DNA of 64,000 nucleotides, from contig NC_026504.1 of assembly GCF_000182925.2 (NCBI RefSeq), forward strand, positions 1,302,001 to 1,366,000, in the 5' to 3' direction. Below are positions 49,250-60,942 of the stretch, piece by piece. The stretch comes from Neurospora crassa OR74A. Its lineage: Eukaryota > Ascomycota > Sordariomycetes > Sordariales > Sordariaceae. The translations under genes and the position numbers were made by a program. How positions within the stretch are numbered: the stretch's first letter is position 1; each line of letters begins with the position of its first letter. The notes below the pieces were generated by a model. That model worked only from the letters and a program-made list of their open reading frames with translations. It did no database searches and was not told where the DNA came from.

Positions 49250-49674
49250 TTACTCCTGATGGCTCTTACTAGCCGCCCCCTCCTTCTTCATCCACTCGCA
49301 GCCCGTCAACTTGCCCGCCGTCTCCTCGACCGATCCGTACCCCGACGTGGCCGGGTCGCGGCCTTCAGACGCCGCTCGTAGAGAGGCCTTGGCGTGCGCC
49401 TTGTCTTGCTCGCCTGTAGTGGTCCAGGCGTGGGAGCCGGTGATGTTGCCGATGGCGGCCTGTTACACAGAGATAGATGGGTTGTTAGTATCCCCAAGGC
49501 AAGGAAGTAACTGAAGGGAGGGTAGGGTAAGGGAGAGAAAAGAGAAAGGAAAAGGAAAAGACGAACCTCAGCTGCGCCTTTGATGTACTCGGCGTGTCCG
49601 GCGATCATGCTAGGCTGGGACTCGTTGGGGTTGTTGCTGGAAGAAGAAGAAGGGTTGGTGTTGGAGGAAGACAT
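49250..49674 (-). CDS. small CsbD/Hmp1-like protein (cruciform DNA recognition type)
   Basis: Exons 49567-49674 and 49250-49459 on the minus strand give 105 residues; the 107-nt intron has a GTTCGT donor and an AACAG acceptor. After a Ser/Asn-rich start the sequence reads MIAGHAEYIKGAAEAAIGNI and, near the end, GYGSVEETAGKLTGCEWMKK. These are the two repeated helical blocks of fungal CsbD-like proteins annotated as mismatched base pair and cruciform DNA recognition proteins after Ustilago Hmp1. Bacterial CsbD is a small stress-induced protein. The function in filamentous fungi is uncertain. The protein is hydrophilic and has no targeting signal. Confidence 0.8.
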
Positions 49675-50349
49675 TTTCGGTGGTGGTATTTGGCGTTTGG
49701 CTTTTGTTATCGATTGAGTGTATAGTTTTTGTAGTCTTGAAATGTTTACTTTGACGAATATGAAAGAGGAGGATTACTGAGCAATTGGAAAGAAGATGTG
49801 GTGTTTTGTAGTGGTTGTACCTAGTTTGCAATAGAAATGCGAATCCGCTGACTGCGCGATGTAAAGCGTCTAATAATGACGTCGATCCACTGACGTCATG
49901 GGTACCTCTACGGCATCGATCCCGTCTTCTGCAACTACTGCGTACACTACAACAACTGCAGGACCTCTGGGGCTCTACGCGGCGTTACCTAACGGCAGCA
50001 TTGCGCTTCTGGTTTGGAGAGTGACATTTACCTTGGGTAGATTTTATGTATTTCAAATTGGCAATCTGATCTATATCAATTTTGAGATCTTGACTTTCGC
50101 CTGTTTTTGGATGTTCAACCGGCGCACAAGGTGTGTTAATCAACATGGGACGTAACAACTCTCCATCGACGAGTTATCGCCATCTAACCCCTAGAGTCCG
50201 TCCTTTGCTATCCTGAATTCTGGTCCCTCTCAATGTCCTGCCACCCAGAGGTCTCGGGAGTAGGTAGCTCGGGTGGGTAGAAGTAGAGTGGCAGACAGGC
50301 GTTCCCGATAAACAATAACGATCTGACTACCGTGAGCCAACCTACCTGC
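49675..50349. other. spacer between the CsbD-like and laccase genes
   Basis: This holds the promoter side of the CsbD-like gene (-) and the 3' UTR side of the laccase gene (-). No further gene is supported. Confidence 0.55.
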
Positions 50350-53222
50350 CTACACACCCGAATCATCTTGGAAGTGCTTCGGCTCGTGCCAATCCCACAG
50401 GTTCTTCGGCTCCCCATACCATTCCCTCCACTTCCTACACTTCTCCTCGATAACCGGCTTATCCTTCTCCATGATAGCCGGAATCAAGTCCTTGTTCTCG
50501 ATGATTTGCATAGCCAGACCCGACGAGGCATGGAAGGCGATGTGGCAGTGGAGGATCCAGGCTCTGTTTTTTTGGATGTTGTCAGCCAGCCAGCCAGCCA
50601 TCCTGACATTGCAAGGTTCAAGTTCTGGCGGGGGAGAGAGAGGAAAGATTAAGCGATGTAGCGAGGGACCAAATGCAAAAAGAGAAAGAAGGAAAGTAGT
50701 AGGACCAAGAAAGAAAGAAAAGAAGGGAAAAACTTACCCGGGATTATCCGCCTTGAAAGCAATCACCACATAGCCACTCGCCGGCAACAGCACCACATCC
50801 CTCCTAGTCGGATTCTCACAATCCAGTCTCTCATTCTCGCAATTCAACTTGTCGGGGGTAAACCACCTCTTGCCCTCCCCAATGTGACCAATTTCCGGAT
50901 CATCATACCAGTTCTTGCTACTCTGTCTCAACACCGCAAAGTCGTGTCCGTGCAGGTGAATCGGGTGGGCAGCAGGGAAGAAGATCCGCGCCCCCTCGGT
51001 GGGAACTTTATCGGGAGCGGTGATCACCATCCAAATCCACTTGTCGTCGTCTGGGTTGGAGGTGGGGAGGGTGACGATGTCGAGGTGTGGTTTGGTGATG
51101 AGGGAGTCGAGGGACGAGAGGGAGAGGAGCGTGGGGTCGGAGAAGTTGATGCGGAAGGGGGCAATGTGCATGTCCCAGCGGGCCTGGTGGTGGGATCAAT
51201 GTTAGTGAGGGAGAGAGGGATGAAAGGGAAATGTAATGTAATGTACGTACATAAGGTTGGTCATCGGGGATATAAGGCGTGCTGGTGTTGGGACCGCCGG
51301 ACATGGTCAGGCCGACGTTGAAGATGTAGCTCTCGTTGGCTGGGAGTTTTTTGGGGTCGATGTTGGGATCTTGTGCCTTCAGTCAGCTCTCTTTTTCACT
51401 GTCACAGATCCTGATGACACCTTGGACGGACTCACCAATATTCACCGGATTGCCAACGGTCCACGGAATCTTCGGCACCAGCTTATCCAGCGGCTCATCT
51501 GCGCAGTTGGTCTCATAAAGAGGCGGTTCTGACATGGGATCAGGTGCCGACGCCATGGTTTGGTAAGTCGTGTTATACCTGAAGATACCCATCTGCTCGT
51601 CAGGGCCGTAGGGGAACTTGCTGCACTTTCTGGCCGGGATTACCCGCATCCAGTAGTTGCCGTATCTCTCGGCTTCATACGGGTTTTCTAGGCCGTGGAC
51701 GAGGACGTGGTATCTTTGACCTGTGTTTTGCTTCAAGTCAGTATGTGGAACCTATACCTATGAAAGGAAGGGAGGGGATAACTCACCGATCCCAATCTTT
51801 AGATTGGTAGTGTTATACGGCACAATCGGCACAAAATCCATCTCAATAACCTCCATTGTATGATTATCAATCGAAAACACAAACGTCGTATCAACGGCCG
51901 TGTTGATCAAAATCAGCAAATGCTTCTTGCCCTCATCCAAATAAAGCGTATACTTCTCCTTTTGCTTCCCACCTGAACCAAACTGCCCCACCCCGTTGAT
52001 CAGGATATTCGTCATCGACGGCGCCACGCCCGATTTAAGCATGAGTGGCCAGTCTTCGAACACACTCCGGTGGTTCCAGTCTGTCAGCAGCAAGGGACGG
52101 AACGCCTCATCCGCCTCAAAGTTTGCTGTTGAGGGTCCGTAAATGGTGATGGGACCCAAGAGCCCGTCGCCGTATTGTAAGGAGTAGTGGCTGTGGTACC
52201 AGGCGGAACCATATTGCATGGCACGGAACCGGTAGGTGAAGGTGTCGCCGGGGGCGATGGGGCATTCGGTTATTCCGTTGACGCCGTCCATGTGGAAAGA
52301 CTCGAATTGGCGGAAGCCGTGCCAATGAACCTGACGGGATGTGTTAGTGGAATGAAGGGCATGGGTGTGGGAAGGGATGATGGGAATTGTAAATGCATTG
52401 GGAAATCTTACTGATGTGCCGTTCCATCGGAGGTTATTCTTTACAGTTACCTCTATAGCTCTGTCAGTAAAGGTTTCTCCGTGATGAATTGTAATGTGAA
52501 GACGCACCAATCCAGTCACCCCAGCAAGCCTCTGTCAAAAACAACCGTTAGGATCAACACTTTAACCGTCTTCAGAGGACATTCGAAGGGAGTACCACTT
52601 ACCAAGCCAAGGCCCAGGATAAGTCCTGTTGAACACTTTGCCATGCTCCATCGTTGTACCGTCCGGGGCAATGGGTTGCTCTGAGACTTCCAAGTAGAAC
52701 TTGAACAGTCCACCGAGTGTCAGTCACAATATATCAAAACAAGTGACTATGGGCGGTGGATGGTGTACCAACCTTTCTGACCTTCCCCTTCGGAATCTCC
52801 CACTCATTCTCATAATCAGTCATAATATCAATCCTCTTATCTTCATACTTATGCTTCAACCAGCAAGTCCTGTTCTCGGGGCCATAGCAAGGCTCCCAAT
52901 CTTGCATATCGGGGTAATGGCAGTCGAGCCTTCTGGCGGGACCTCCTTCCTGGGGACTTTTGGGTGTTCCGACAACGGGATGGTCTTTCAACATGTAGGA
53001 ACGTTCACTGCCGCTCGTATAGAGGGGGACTACATCCTCGGCGGCATTGTTGGAGCTTGGGGGGATAGGGTGGTGGGAGGCAGGTGGGTGATGGTGAACG
53101 TTTTCCAAGGGGATGGGGAATTGGGGACGCTGTGAAGAGAGATCGTTGCCGTCCTCGGGGGAAGAGAAAGTGAGGAAACTAAAGACCTGCACGACGCTGG
53201 TCCACACTGAGGTGAGCCTCAT
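50350..53222 (-). CDS. laccase-type multicopper oxidase
   Basis: Nine minus-strand exons (52773-53222, 52603-52699, 52508-52531, 52412-52452, 51787-52330, 51436-51720, 51251-51369, 50738-51183, 50350-50563) give 739 residues. All four copper motifs are present: VHWHGF (205-210), WYHSHY (248-253), HPIHLHGHDF (593-602) and HCHIAFH (674-680) with Leu685 in the axial position. Laccases take electrons from phenols and reduce O2 to water. The joined N-terminal cupredoxin reads RTYPGPWLEACWGDWIEVTV. The protein ends DDSGV, the C-terminal plug of ascomycete laccases. A hydrophobic start (MRLTSVWTSVVQVFSFLTF) suggests secretion. About 130 residues precede the first cupredoxin domain, longer than usual. 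Exon 3 is only 24 nt. Confidence 0.95.
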
Positions 53223-54073
53223 GGTGGACGTCGATGAGGTTTGGAGATGTATCAGTCAAGGCACAATACGGCGGGGGAGAAAAAAAATGTTCGATCTGGC
53301 TTAAGGGAAAAGGGGCATACGAAGCGAGCAATCATGTCCAAACTGAGGAACTCAACCTTGAAGCTTTTTATAAGCTTTCAACCTTTCGATTACCAATGTC
53401 TCATCCATACATAACATGGCGGTCTCGCCTGTGGGCTTGTAAAGCCTCAAACGTTAGCATGGCGCTTGTGGAGTATGAGGAGGCGGAAAGGACATAATGC
53501 GATCTGCGATATAAAGCAAAGTATGCTACTCGTTCAGCTTCCCCGCTGTATGTAGCTAACCGTCGGTGTGCCTCAGAAATAATGACCCAGCGTGGGGTGG
53601 TGTGAGTTTCACAGCTCTCATGGTAAGCCATGATCCTCGCGGTTTTCACCGTCAACCAATGAAGCATGAAAACAAAACGTAAGTTCTCGTATATTCCGTA
53701 CTAACAATGAATTATCGTGTGTCTTGGAACCTTGTGCCAGAGTGTCTTGGGGCTCTAGCATGAGCTGACACAGTCATCAAGTCACTAAGAAAGCAGCCAC
53801 AGCTCCATTGAGTGGTAGCCCGATGACGAAGCGGGCTGAACCACTTCATGCTGTCTGCGGTGTGATATTGATCCCATTGTAAACGAACCTCTAGGGGTTG
53901 TGGCTAGCTGGTGAGTCTCTCTCCCGCTTCACAATCTTCTGCAGTGTGATATCCCATTGTGGGTGAATCTGAGGGTTGTGGCTGGCTAGCAGGTCTCTCT
54001 CCTCCTTCACAGGTTGCAATAATCAGCTACAGAGTTTTCCGTTAACGTCAATTGCATGTGTAAGAAACTTGAT
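53223..54073. other. spacer upstream of the laccase gene
   Basis: This holds the laccase promoter (-) and the 3' side of the methyltransferase gene (-). A 40-50-base sequence containing GGTTGTGGCTAGCTGG/GGTTGTGGCTGGCTAG appears twice, near 53893-53945 and 53970-54015, each followed by CTCTC and CTTCACA: an imperfect direct repeat. No gene is supported. Confidence 0.5.
53860..54015. repeat. imperfect direct repeat of about 65 bases
   Basis: The block GTGTGATATTGATCCCATTG ... GGTTGTGGCTAGCTGG ... CTCTCTC ... CTTCACA (about 53861-53935) returns with changes at about 53944-54011 as GTGTGATATCCCATTG ... GGTTGTGGCTGGCTAG ... CTCTCTC ... CTTCACA. Similarity extends over at least three separate segments in the same order, so this is a tandem duplication that has since diverged. 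It lies just beyond the 3' end of the O-methyltransferase gene. Confidence 0.75.
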
Positions 54074-54924
54074 TCAAGCTTCGATACCCACGCACTCAGT
54101 AATCTCCAGAGCATCCTCATGGCCACTCGGCTCCCAGCTCTTGATAGCTCTGCTCTTGTATTGCAGATTCGGACTTCCCTTTTCTTCGGCATTCTTGTCA
54201 AGCTCCTGCTTCTCGGCCACACTGGCTCTGACCCACTCAGCATATGGCGGGTTTCCCGGTAGAATCATGTTGTCAGCAACCAAGACGGTGCCTGGGCCAA
54301 CAAGGCCGAGTCTCTCACATCGCTTGAGATCACTGGTATAGCTTGGCTTGTGATGGTCAAAGAAGGCCATGGAAAGCTGAGACTTGAGCACGCCTGAATC
54401 GTAGAGACGTTGGATGCCCTCGGCGCCGGTGCCGACAGTGATTCTGACGACATCCCTGAGGCCAGCCAAGTCGACAAGGCTTGCGGCAACAGCAGCAAAA
54501 AGGGGGCTTTTCTCGACACTATGGTATTGCTTTCCGCCAGCCTTTCGTAGTGCATCGCCAAACAAGATGGCGGAGTAGCCGACATAGCCACCCAGCTCGA
54601 GGATGGTGGCTGGTTTGCAATCGGCAATGAGTTTCGTGACCACAGCACCTTTTGCCTCGCCAATGTTGATCAAGCCGGTCACAGAGCGGGCAAAGTCGTC
54701 GATGGCCTCCAGAACCTTTTGTGGGCTCCCGCGCAGCTGGTCAATGTCCGGACGGCTGTAGACATACCCAAGTAGGGTAACTTCGCGGCCATCACTATGC
54801 TGTAATGCTCATGTTAGCAACTCGTCACGGTGAAGGAGTGATCAAAATCATGGCTACTGACAAACTTGCCATCCACCTCCCAGCTCTTGTAGATCTTTGA
54901 GCGATCGAGTTCTGAAGTCTCCAT
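54074..54924 (-). CDS. class I catechol-type O-methyltransferase
   Basis: Exons 54862-54924 and 54074-54799 on the minus strand give 262 residues; the 62-nt intron has a GTCAGT donor, a TGCTAACA branch site and an ACAG acceptor. The SAM-binding loop ELGGYVGYSA is at 89-98, and the metal and catechol site residues follow as FFDHHK (167-172) and VADN (195-198). The order and spacing match mammalian catechol O-methyltransferase, which moves a methyl group from SAM to one hydroxyl of a catechol with Mg2+. The substrate here is unknown. It starts METSELDRSKIYKSWEVDG with no signal peptide. The MFS transporter gene is divergent from it, and the laccase is downstream on the same strand. Confidence 0.93.
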
Positions 54925-56676
54925 GATGAGGTGCGTAGACTTTTCCCTTCTTGTTCTGTGTAACCGTTAAGACTTTTGCTTTTGTTCCGTACTTGGTTAG
55001 GTGAAAGTGTCTTGACACTTGGATGGGGAGATGAAGCGGATTTGTAGAGATGTCAAAGTAGGACACCCTATAGTCCGAATAGGTGCATGACAGAGAGCGC
55101 GGACTTTTACCAATCTCGTCTCGCGACTTCTGCGGTACACTTGTACGTTCCTTGGAGCAGCACTGATGTGCTGTACGCAACACGGAGTCCTTCATGTGAT
55201 AGTCAGCGCGGAGGAGTGCAGCCACATTCCTAAAGGAAGCAAACGACTGGGCGAAGTTACCATCTCGGTAGCTCTCCGTCCAGCCCCGGGATGCTTCCCC
55301 TGGATACGGAACAGGGCGGGCAGTGTCCCTTCTGAGCGTCTTGATGGCCATCTTCCCAAAGTTGAGCCCGAATGTGTGGCATCGAGATGCGGCCTTTCGC
55401 TGTCTTCCATAGTACGAGGGAAGATGTCAGATTCTCCATGTCTTTGGTTGTGACAGCTGTACATATTAGCACGCACTTGACAGGACAGCAGTGGTGACAT
55501 GGCGGGAACGGACAGTCGATAATCGTCAATAAGGAAGTAGATGAAAGGCATCTGGCATGTTGAGTGGTCGAGAGGAGAAAGATGAAGCCAGAGAATGGAC
55601 TTGGCGGTTGGAAGTGGAATTTGAGGCCGAGATAGGAAAGCGGGGACGAAATGGTACCTACTGTGGTAGGCAGGTACGTACCTACCATAGCTCCACTTCT
55701 TCGGTTTCGCCAAATCTCATTGGCCAATCTTTACTTACAGGCGGTGATCGCTGAAAATGGAAGCCAACAATTGCTTGGTCAACCAACGTCACCATTTTCC
55801 GCCTTCGATTCCCTTTTGGATGTGTTCAGCCCGAAACCCTTCTTCCGAGACTTGCTGCCCATAAACCATCCAGACTATTGGTATCATGCTACGGTACACA
55901 AGTGTCGGTCTTGGGCAATTCCAAGCCACAGTGGTGAAAACCCCCCCACGCCATTTGCTTCTGCTGAATGGATATTCCCAGTTTCGAAGGTTTGCTTCTT
56001 CAAGCTGTGTATTGGCCACCAAATTCGACCATACAAGTGTGAAGAGGGGGGGTTCAGACTGTGTACCTGAAGGGCCAAAGGCCGGGCACGGTGAGGACCG
56101 AGGAGTGGAGGTGCCGATGATGGCCCCCTTGCTTTCTTATGAAATTCTGACATCGATGGAAATCATTACCTCCTCCAACAACCGGTCCTGTCCAATGGCC
56201 TGTCAAGTCCAACACAGCCGGGTCTGTTCAGCTATGAGACGCTCTTCCCATCGTATTGGCTGGCAGGCTGGCTGGCAAAAAGGGTGGAAATAGCATTCGC
56301 AGTCACTTTCAGGAAACAAAGGCTGCCAAACAGAATAGGAGCGATGGAAAACATCGTTTTGTCAAAGCTGATAGTTGCTCGGTGGACAGGTGGGGAGAAA
56401 GCCTCCGCAGCCATTGTCTCTGCAAGAAATTAGGTATGGATGACGATCAGCTCTTCGATGAGCCGACCAGCACCGAAGAACTGGAGGGAGTGGCGGGAGA
56501 TTACGAGCAAATGTCTCAGCCAGAAATTGGGAGACACAAGAGGACATGGAAACCCAGTATCCACGGGGTTAAAGCGTGTCAGACAAATGGGTAGGAAGAA
56601 TAGAGAGATCTCAACCCCCGAGATTTAGAGTTCCGGACAGTCTGTCTATGGATGGGTTATAGCTCAAGCCAGCAAG
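54925..56676. promoter_or_regulatory. divergent spacer between O-methyltransferase and MFS genes
   Basis: These 1.75 kb hold both promoters. Open frames of 60-170 codons on both strands show no domain and no intron pattern. Shared control of the two genes is possible but unproven. Confidence 0.45.
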
Positions 56677-58886
56677 ATGAACGTATCTGACTTCGACGAA
56701 CGGCGGCATGAAGCCGATGCGCTCGACGCGGTTGAGGCCATCGACGAGTACACCTCGCTCCTCCACCCTCCCCCATCACCACTACTGAGACCGGAATATT
56801 CCTCATCCACATCCTCCTCATCCTCCTCCTCACTATCGACCAGCACAGTAGAAGCCATCACGAGCATCGTCAAACCCTACAACTTTCCCCTCCGTCAAGA
56901 TGAAGAAAGCCAGGCCACCATCCTCACCAGCGACGACTCCCTCTACCGTCGCGACCTGTCCCCATCTTCCGACGCAACACTTACCCATCCCGATGGAAAC
57001 CACCATAACCACCATCCTCACCACCTCTCAGGCGGGCAATGGAGGAATAACCTGGTCCTCCTCCTGGCCGTCTTCCTCGTCAACTCTGACAGCGCCATCC
57101 TCCTGGCCATGTTCCGCCAGATCGCCAGCGATTTCGACAAGATGAGTTCAGCAAGCTGGATTATTTCCTCGTACGTCATCGGTGTCATTGTCACTCAGCC
57201 GCTGTTTGGAAAGTTGAGCGACATCTACGGGAGGAAGCCGATGCTTATCACCGCCTACGTGTTTTACATTCTCGGTGGTATTTTGGCCGGGGCTGGGTTT
57301 GCCTTCTGGGGTGTTTTGCTGGGGAGGGGATTGTGTGGTGTGGGCAATGCTGGGATTACGGTGTTGATTTCTACCTTGATTGTTGGTATGTTCACACTGA
57401 CGGCCGTCACCGAACCTAGAAAGTTCGTAGAGGTAGTTACCTACCTAACTGACACCAAACAGACCTCGTCCCAATCCGCGAAGTCGCCGTCTGGCGCGGC
57501 TACGTCTACGCCATCAACCAAGTCGGCCGGGCCATCGGTCCCTCTCTAGGCGGGATCATCTCCGACACCTTCAACTGGCGCTGGTCTCTGCTCTGCCAAG
57601 TACCTCTCAACACTTTTGGCCTCGTCTTCATCTGGTGGACCATGTCCTTTCCCTCTCCCCCCTCCTCATCAACCTCAAGCGGCGTGAAATCGAAACTCCA
57701 AAGAATCGACTTCCCCGGCTCCCTCACCCTCGGCCTCTCCAACGTCTCCTTGCTCCTTCTCCTCGACCGGATCCAACATCTGCCTTCTCAAAAAGATGAT
57801 GATCTTTCTCTACTCACCTTCCTCCAAGACCCATACACAGTAACCGCCCTTTTCCTCTGGCTCTTATCCCTCACCTCGTTTTTACTCGTCGAATCCCTTT
57901 ACGCAAGGGAGCCCATCCTCCCTCTACGCCTCCTATTCCTCACCCGCAACGTCCTCTCTTCCTACGCCATCCAGTTCCTGCAAACAGTGGCGCAGATGGC
58001 GCTGTTCACTTCCGTACCACTGTATTTCCGGCTGGTAAACGGGGACTCGTCGATCAAAGTCTCAATGCGACTGCTGTTTATCACGGTCGGGACGGTGTTG
58101 GGTGGACTGGGCAGTGGGCTGGTGATCAAACGGACGGGGTTGTACAAGTGGGTGATTGTCGTGGCTGTGGTGCTGTCGGATTTGAGTTTTACTGCTATTT
58201 GGCTGAGGTGGAGAGGAGGTCAAGGGGAAGGGGGCACAACAACATCAACAACAACAAACTGGTGGGAAACGGGGTACGGGTTCCCGGTGGGTGTTGGGTT
58301 TGGGGTAAGCTTGTCGGCGGCGTTTATTGGGTTGACTGCTGCTTTGGAAAAAGGGGATAAGAAGAAGAAGAATAAGCCTGGTGAGGGGGGTGGGGGCAGT
58401 CAGGTCGCCGTGGCTACTTCGGGGTTTTATCTCAGTTTGAACTTGGGAAGTCTTTTTGGGGTGAGCGGAGCGAGCTTGATCATCAGTTCGGTAGTGGAAA
58501 AGACACTCAGAAAAGAGTTGGATGGGGTGCCTGACGGAAGGCACATCATCAAGGAGGTCATGTCGAATATGGACAAGATTGGAGAGTTGCCGGATTGGTT
58601 GAAGGAAGTGGTGAAAGGGGCATATGCGAGGAGCTTTGTGTATGTGTGGTTGTATGCGCTCGTGGCTGGGTGTTTGGCGCTCGGGGCTAGCTTCATCATG
58701 AAGGAGGGCCAGTTGAAGGATACCTCTAGTCCGCTGAGTGATCCGTCTTCTGTCAAAAAGAAGAGAGTCAGTCGTCCTAGAACGGGAAGACAGGAGGAGC
58801 GAGAGCAGAGGATTGGATACAACACCTTTGGAAGCGGTGAAAACAGGGGCACCGAGGAACAGTCACATTTCGTTCAATCGGGTTGA
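56677..58886 (+). CDS. MFS transporter, 14-TM drug/basic amino acid type
   Basis: Exons 56677-57385 and 57463-58886 give 710 residues; the 77-nt intron has a GTATGT donor, a CCTAACTG branch site and a CAG acceptor. A cytosolic N-terminus of about 120 residues ends in a His-rich patch (109-116). Many hydrophobic segments follow, with the MFS loop GKLSDIYGRKPML at 178-190 and NQVGRAIGPSLGG in a later segment. The arrangement is like the DHA2/Vba group, which exports drugs or toxins from the cell or moves basic amino acids into the vacuole. A 20-residue Lys/Gly-rich insert lies between two membrane segments (near 58361-58395). Next to methyltransferase and oxidase genes, an export role is plausible. 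The substrate is unknown. Confidence 0.9.
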
Positions 58887-59589
58887 GGGCGTGTAGGCGA
58901 ACGGATATTTATAATTGGGCTTGTACGATACGACGAAGGAAGGAAGACAAAGGTTGAACTTCTTCAAGATGTAATACGCGTATTAAATAGAAGAGTCCGG
59001 TAGAGAACAATACTTGCTAGACTATGTACAAATGAAGAACTTAGGCAAGCCTAGAGGTAGTTCTGATCTTCGAACACTAGCAAACATGAAGCGATGCGCA
59101 ATCTGAAAAGAAGACTAAAACAGATACAAAGCTCAGCGGCCCAATAGCAGGGTCGAACCCGTTCACTCAAGCTACGGCCTACGAAAACTGCACACCGATA
59201 CCATGCAACGAGCAATGTTTATCTGGCTCCGCCACATGCAGCTTGACCACGAGGGAACTTGGAGTTATTGATGGCTAGGGAAGCGGGACCTTATAAGGCC
59301 CTAGTGAAAGGAAGGCCCAAGGCCTGGTATGCGAGTAATTGCACAAGTTGCGTTCGTTTGGATGATATGTGTGGTTTCGCGTTTGAACAAAATGTCCAAA
59401 AATCAAAGATAGAAATTTAGACAACAACTCCATAGCTCCTGTGTATCATCAATGCCTTATCCTTGTAACCGGTAACCAGTTAGTAGTTCTACGCCTTCGT
59501 TTTTATGTGATGTATACATCTACCATCTTACCCAGCACTCGACCCAATCATGGAAAGCCGTGATGCCCGACGTCTAGACCTTGGTCTAG
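58887..59589. other. convergent 3' spacer
   Basis: This lies between the MFS gene (+) and the N-methyltransferase gene (-). The sequence is AT-rich. A T-arm-like GGTTCGACC on the minus strand near 59150 does not fold as a tRNA. No gene is supported. Confidence 0.6.
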
Positions 59590-60942
59590 CTAACACTCTT
59601 CATCATTCTTCATGTCAATCCCACTGTCAAGTCTCTTCTTCCCCGGCTGTAGCCAGTAAATACCTGTTCACATAATTATTAGCCATCAACATCAGTCAAC
59701 AAAGCATGAATTTCACAGTAGAAACTCACCATAATCATTCCCCTCAGAATGCCAACTCCTCCTCAACCCCAGCCCCGGCCCCTCACAAATTCCCTGCACA
59801 TCCCTCGCCGTCCACTTCCCACTTCCCAACACAAACACCTTCTCCCCTTCCTCCAACACCACTTTCTTCTTCCCCTTCTTAACCACTGCCTCCATTCTTT
59901 TCAGGGGAACCAAATAATTCTCATACCGCTGCCTTCCCGCATTCCACCTGCCTTCAAACCTCCAGTTCTTTTCATCAAACATCTCCGACTCGCCAAGATG
60001 ATGCAGCTGTAACTGCTCCTTAGCAGCCTCCAGCGCATGTACCACCCACCTCCTATTCTCTCCCCCAGGGGCATTATACGCCCTCTCCACTTTCTCTTCA
60101 TCCAAACACCCATCCACCCCCAACAGGAACCCCGCCAAGTTTTGCATCATTCCATTGTTATTTTGGCTACTACTAGTGAACTTGGCCAACAGGTCCGAAG
60201 CTTCCTCCTTCTCGAGATTGGCAATGCTATTCCCCAACCAGACCATCGTCTTCCTGTACGGCGCCAGATCGGGCTGGCTCAGCCAACGGGCCCCATCCTC
60301 GTAGGTCCCCAAAAGCGAGCGGAGTTCGATGTGTTGCAGGTTTGCAGTACGTTTGCGGAGTTGTGCGAGGGAAGACTCGAGCAGGGAGCGGTCGACGTCG
60401 AGAGCGTAGTAGACCACTTTCCCATTTCCCGCTCTTGAATGTGAAGAAGAAGGAGAGTCCAGACACCTGTCCAGAGCTGTGAGCAGCAAAGCGGTCTTGG
60501 AGAGATTGCCCGCGCCCAACTCGACGAGGATGTCGGTGGTCGAAGAAGCGATGGTGGAAGCGATGTCGGAGATTTGTTCTTGTAGTAGAGTGTTCTCGAC
60601 CCGGTAGGGATAGTAAGAAGGCGTGGCGAGGATGGAGTCGTAAAGGGATTGGCCCTTTTCGTCCCAGAGGAGGAGGGAGGGGAGGAATTTGCGGCCAGGG
60701 GGTTGCAGGAGGGATGAGAGGGTTTGGGTATCGAGGGTGTCAAGGAGGGAGGTGGAGGAGGAGCGGATGTCGATCATGTCGGGAGAGGGGGTGGAACGAT
60801 GGTGGTGGTAGAGCATGGATGGGAAGGCTCCGGAAAGGGAGGGTGGTGTCCCTGGGCTGAAGGTGGTGACATCTCTGTCTTCGGTGTTGCGGTGATGAAA
60901 AGAGTGTGATTCAACACCGGGAGAAGGTAGGACTTGGGCCAT
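59590..60942 (-). CDS. EasF/EgtD-type SAM-dependent N-methyltransferase
   Basis: Exons 59730-60942 and 59590-59663 on the minus strand give 428 residues; the 66-nt intron has a GTGAGT donor and an ACAG acceptor. The protein belongs to the histidine-specific methyltransferase family (Methyltransf_33), which includes EgtD and the ergot enzyme EasF. It has the family motif TPSYYPYRVE near 107-116, SAM motif ELGAGN at 141-146, YYALDVDRSLLESSL and GVDGCLDEEKVERAYN. EgtD trimethylates histidine and EasF methylates dimethylallyltryptophan. Here the methyltransferase stands alone, without the sulfatase-like domain of fungal ergothioneine synthase Egt1. About 55 disordered residues precede the domain. 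The substrate is unknown, but an amino acid amine is likely. The start is ATG 60942 (MAQVLPSPG). Confidence 0.9.

Noticed and set aside
59141-59200. tRNA-like T-arm (GGTTCGACC on the minus strand)
   Set aside because: The five-base stem next to the loop does not pair, and no D-arm, anticodon arm or acceptor stem could be drawn.
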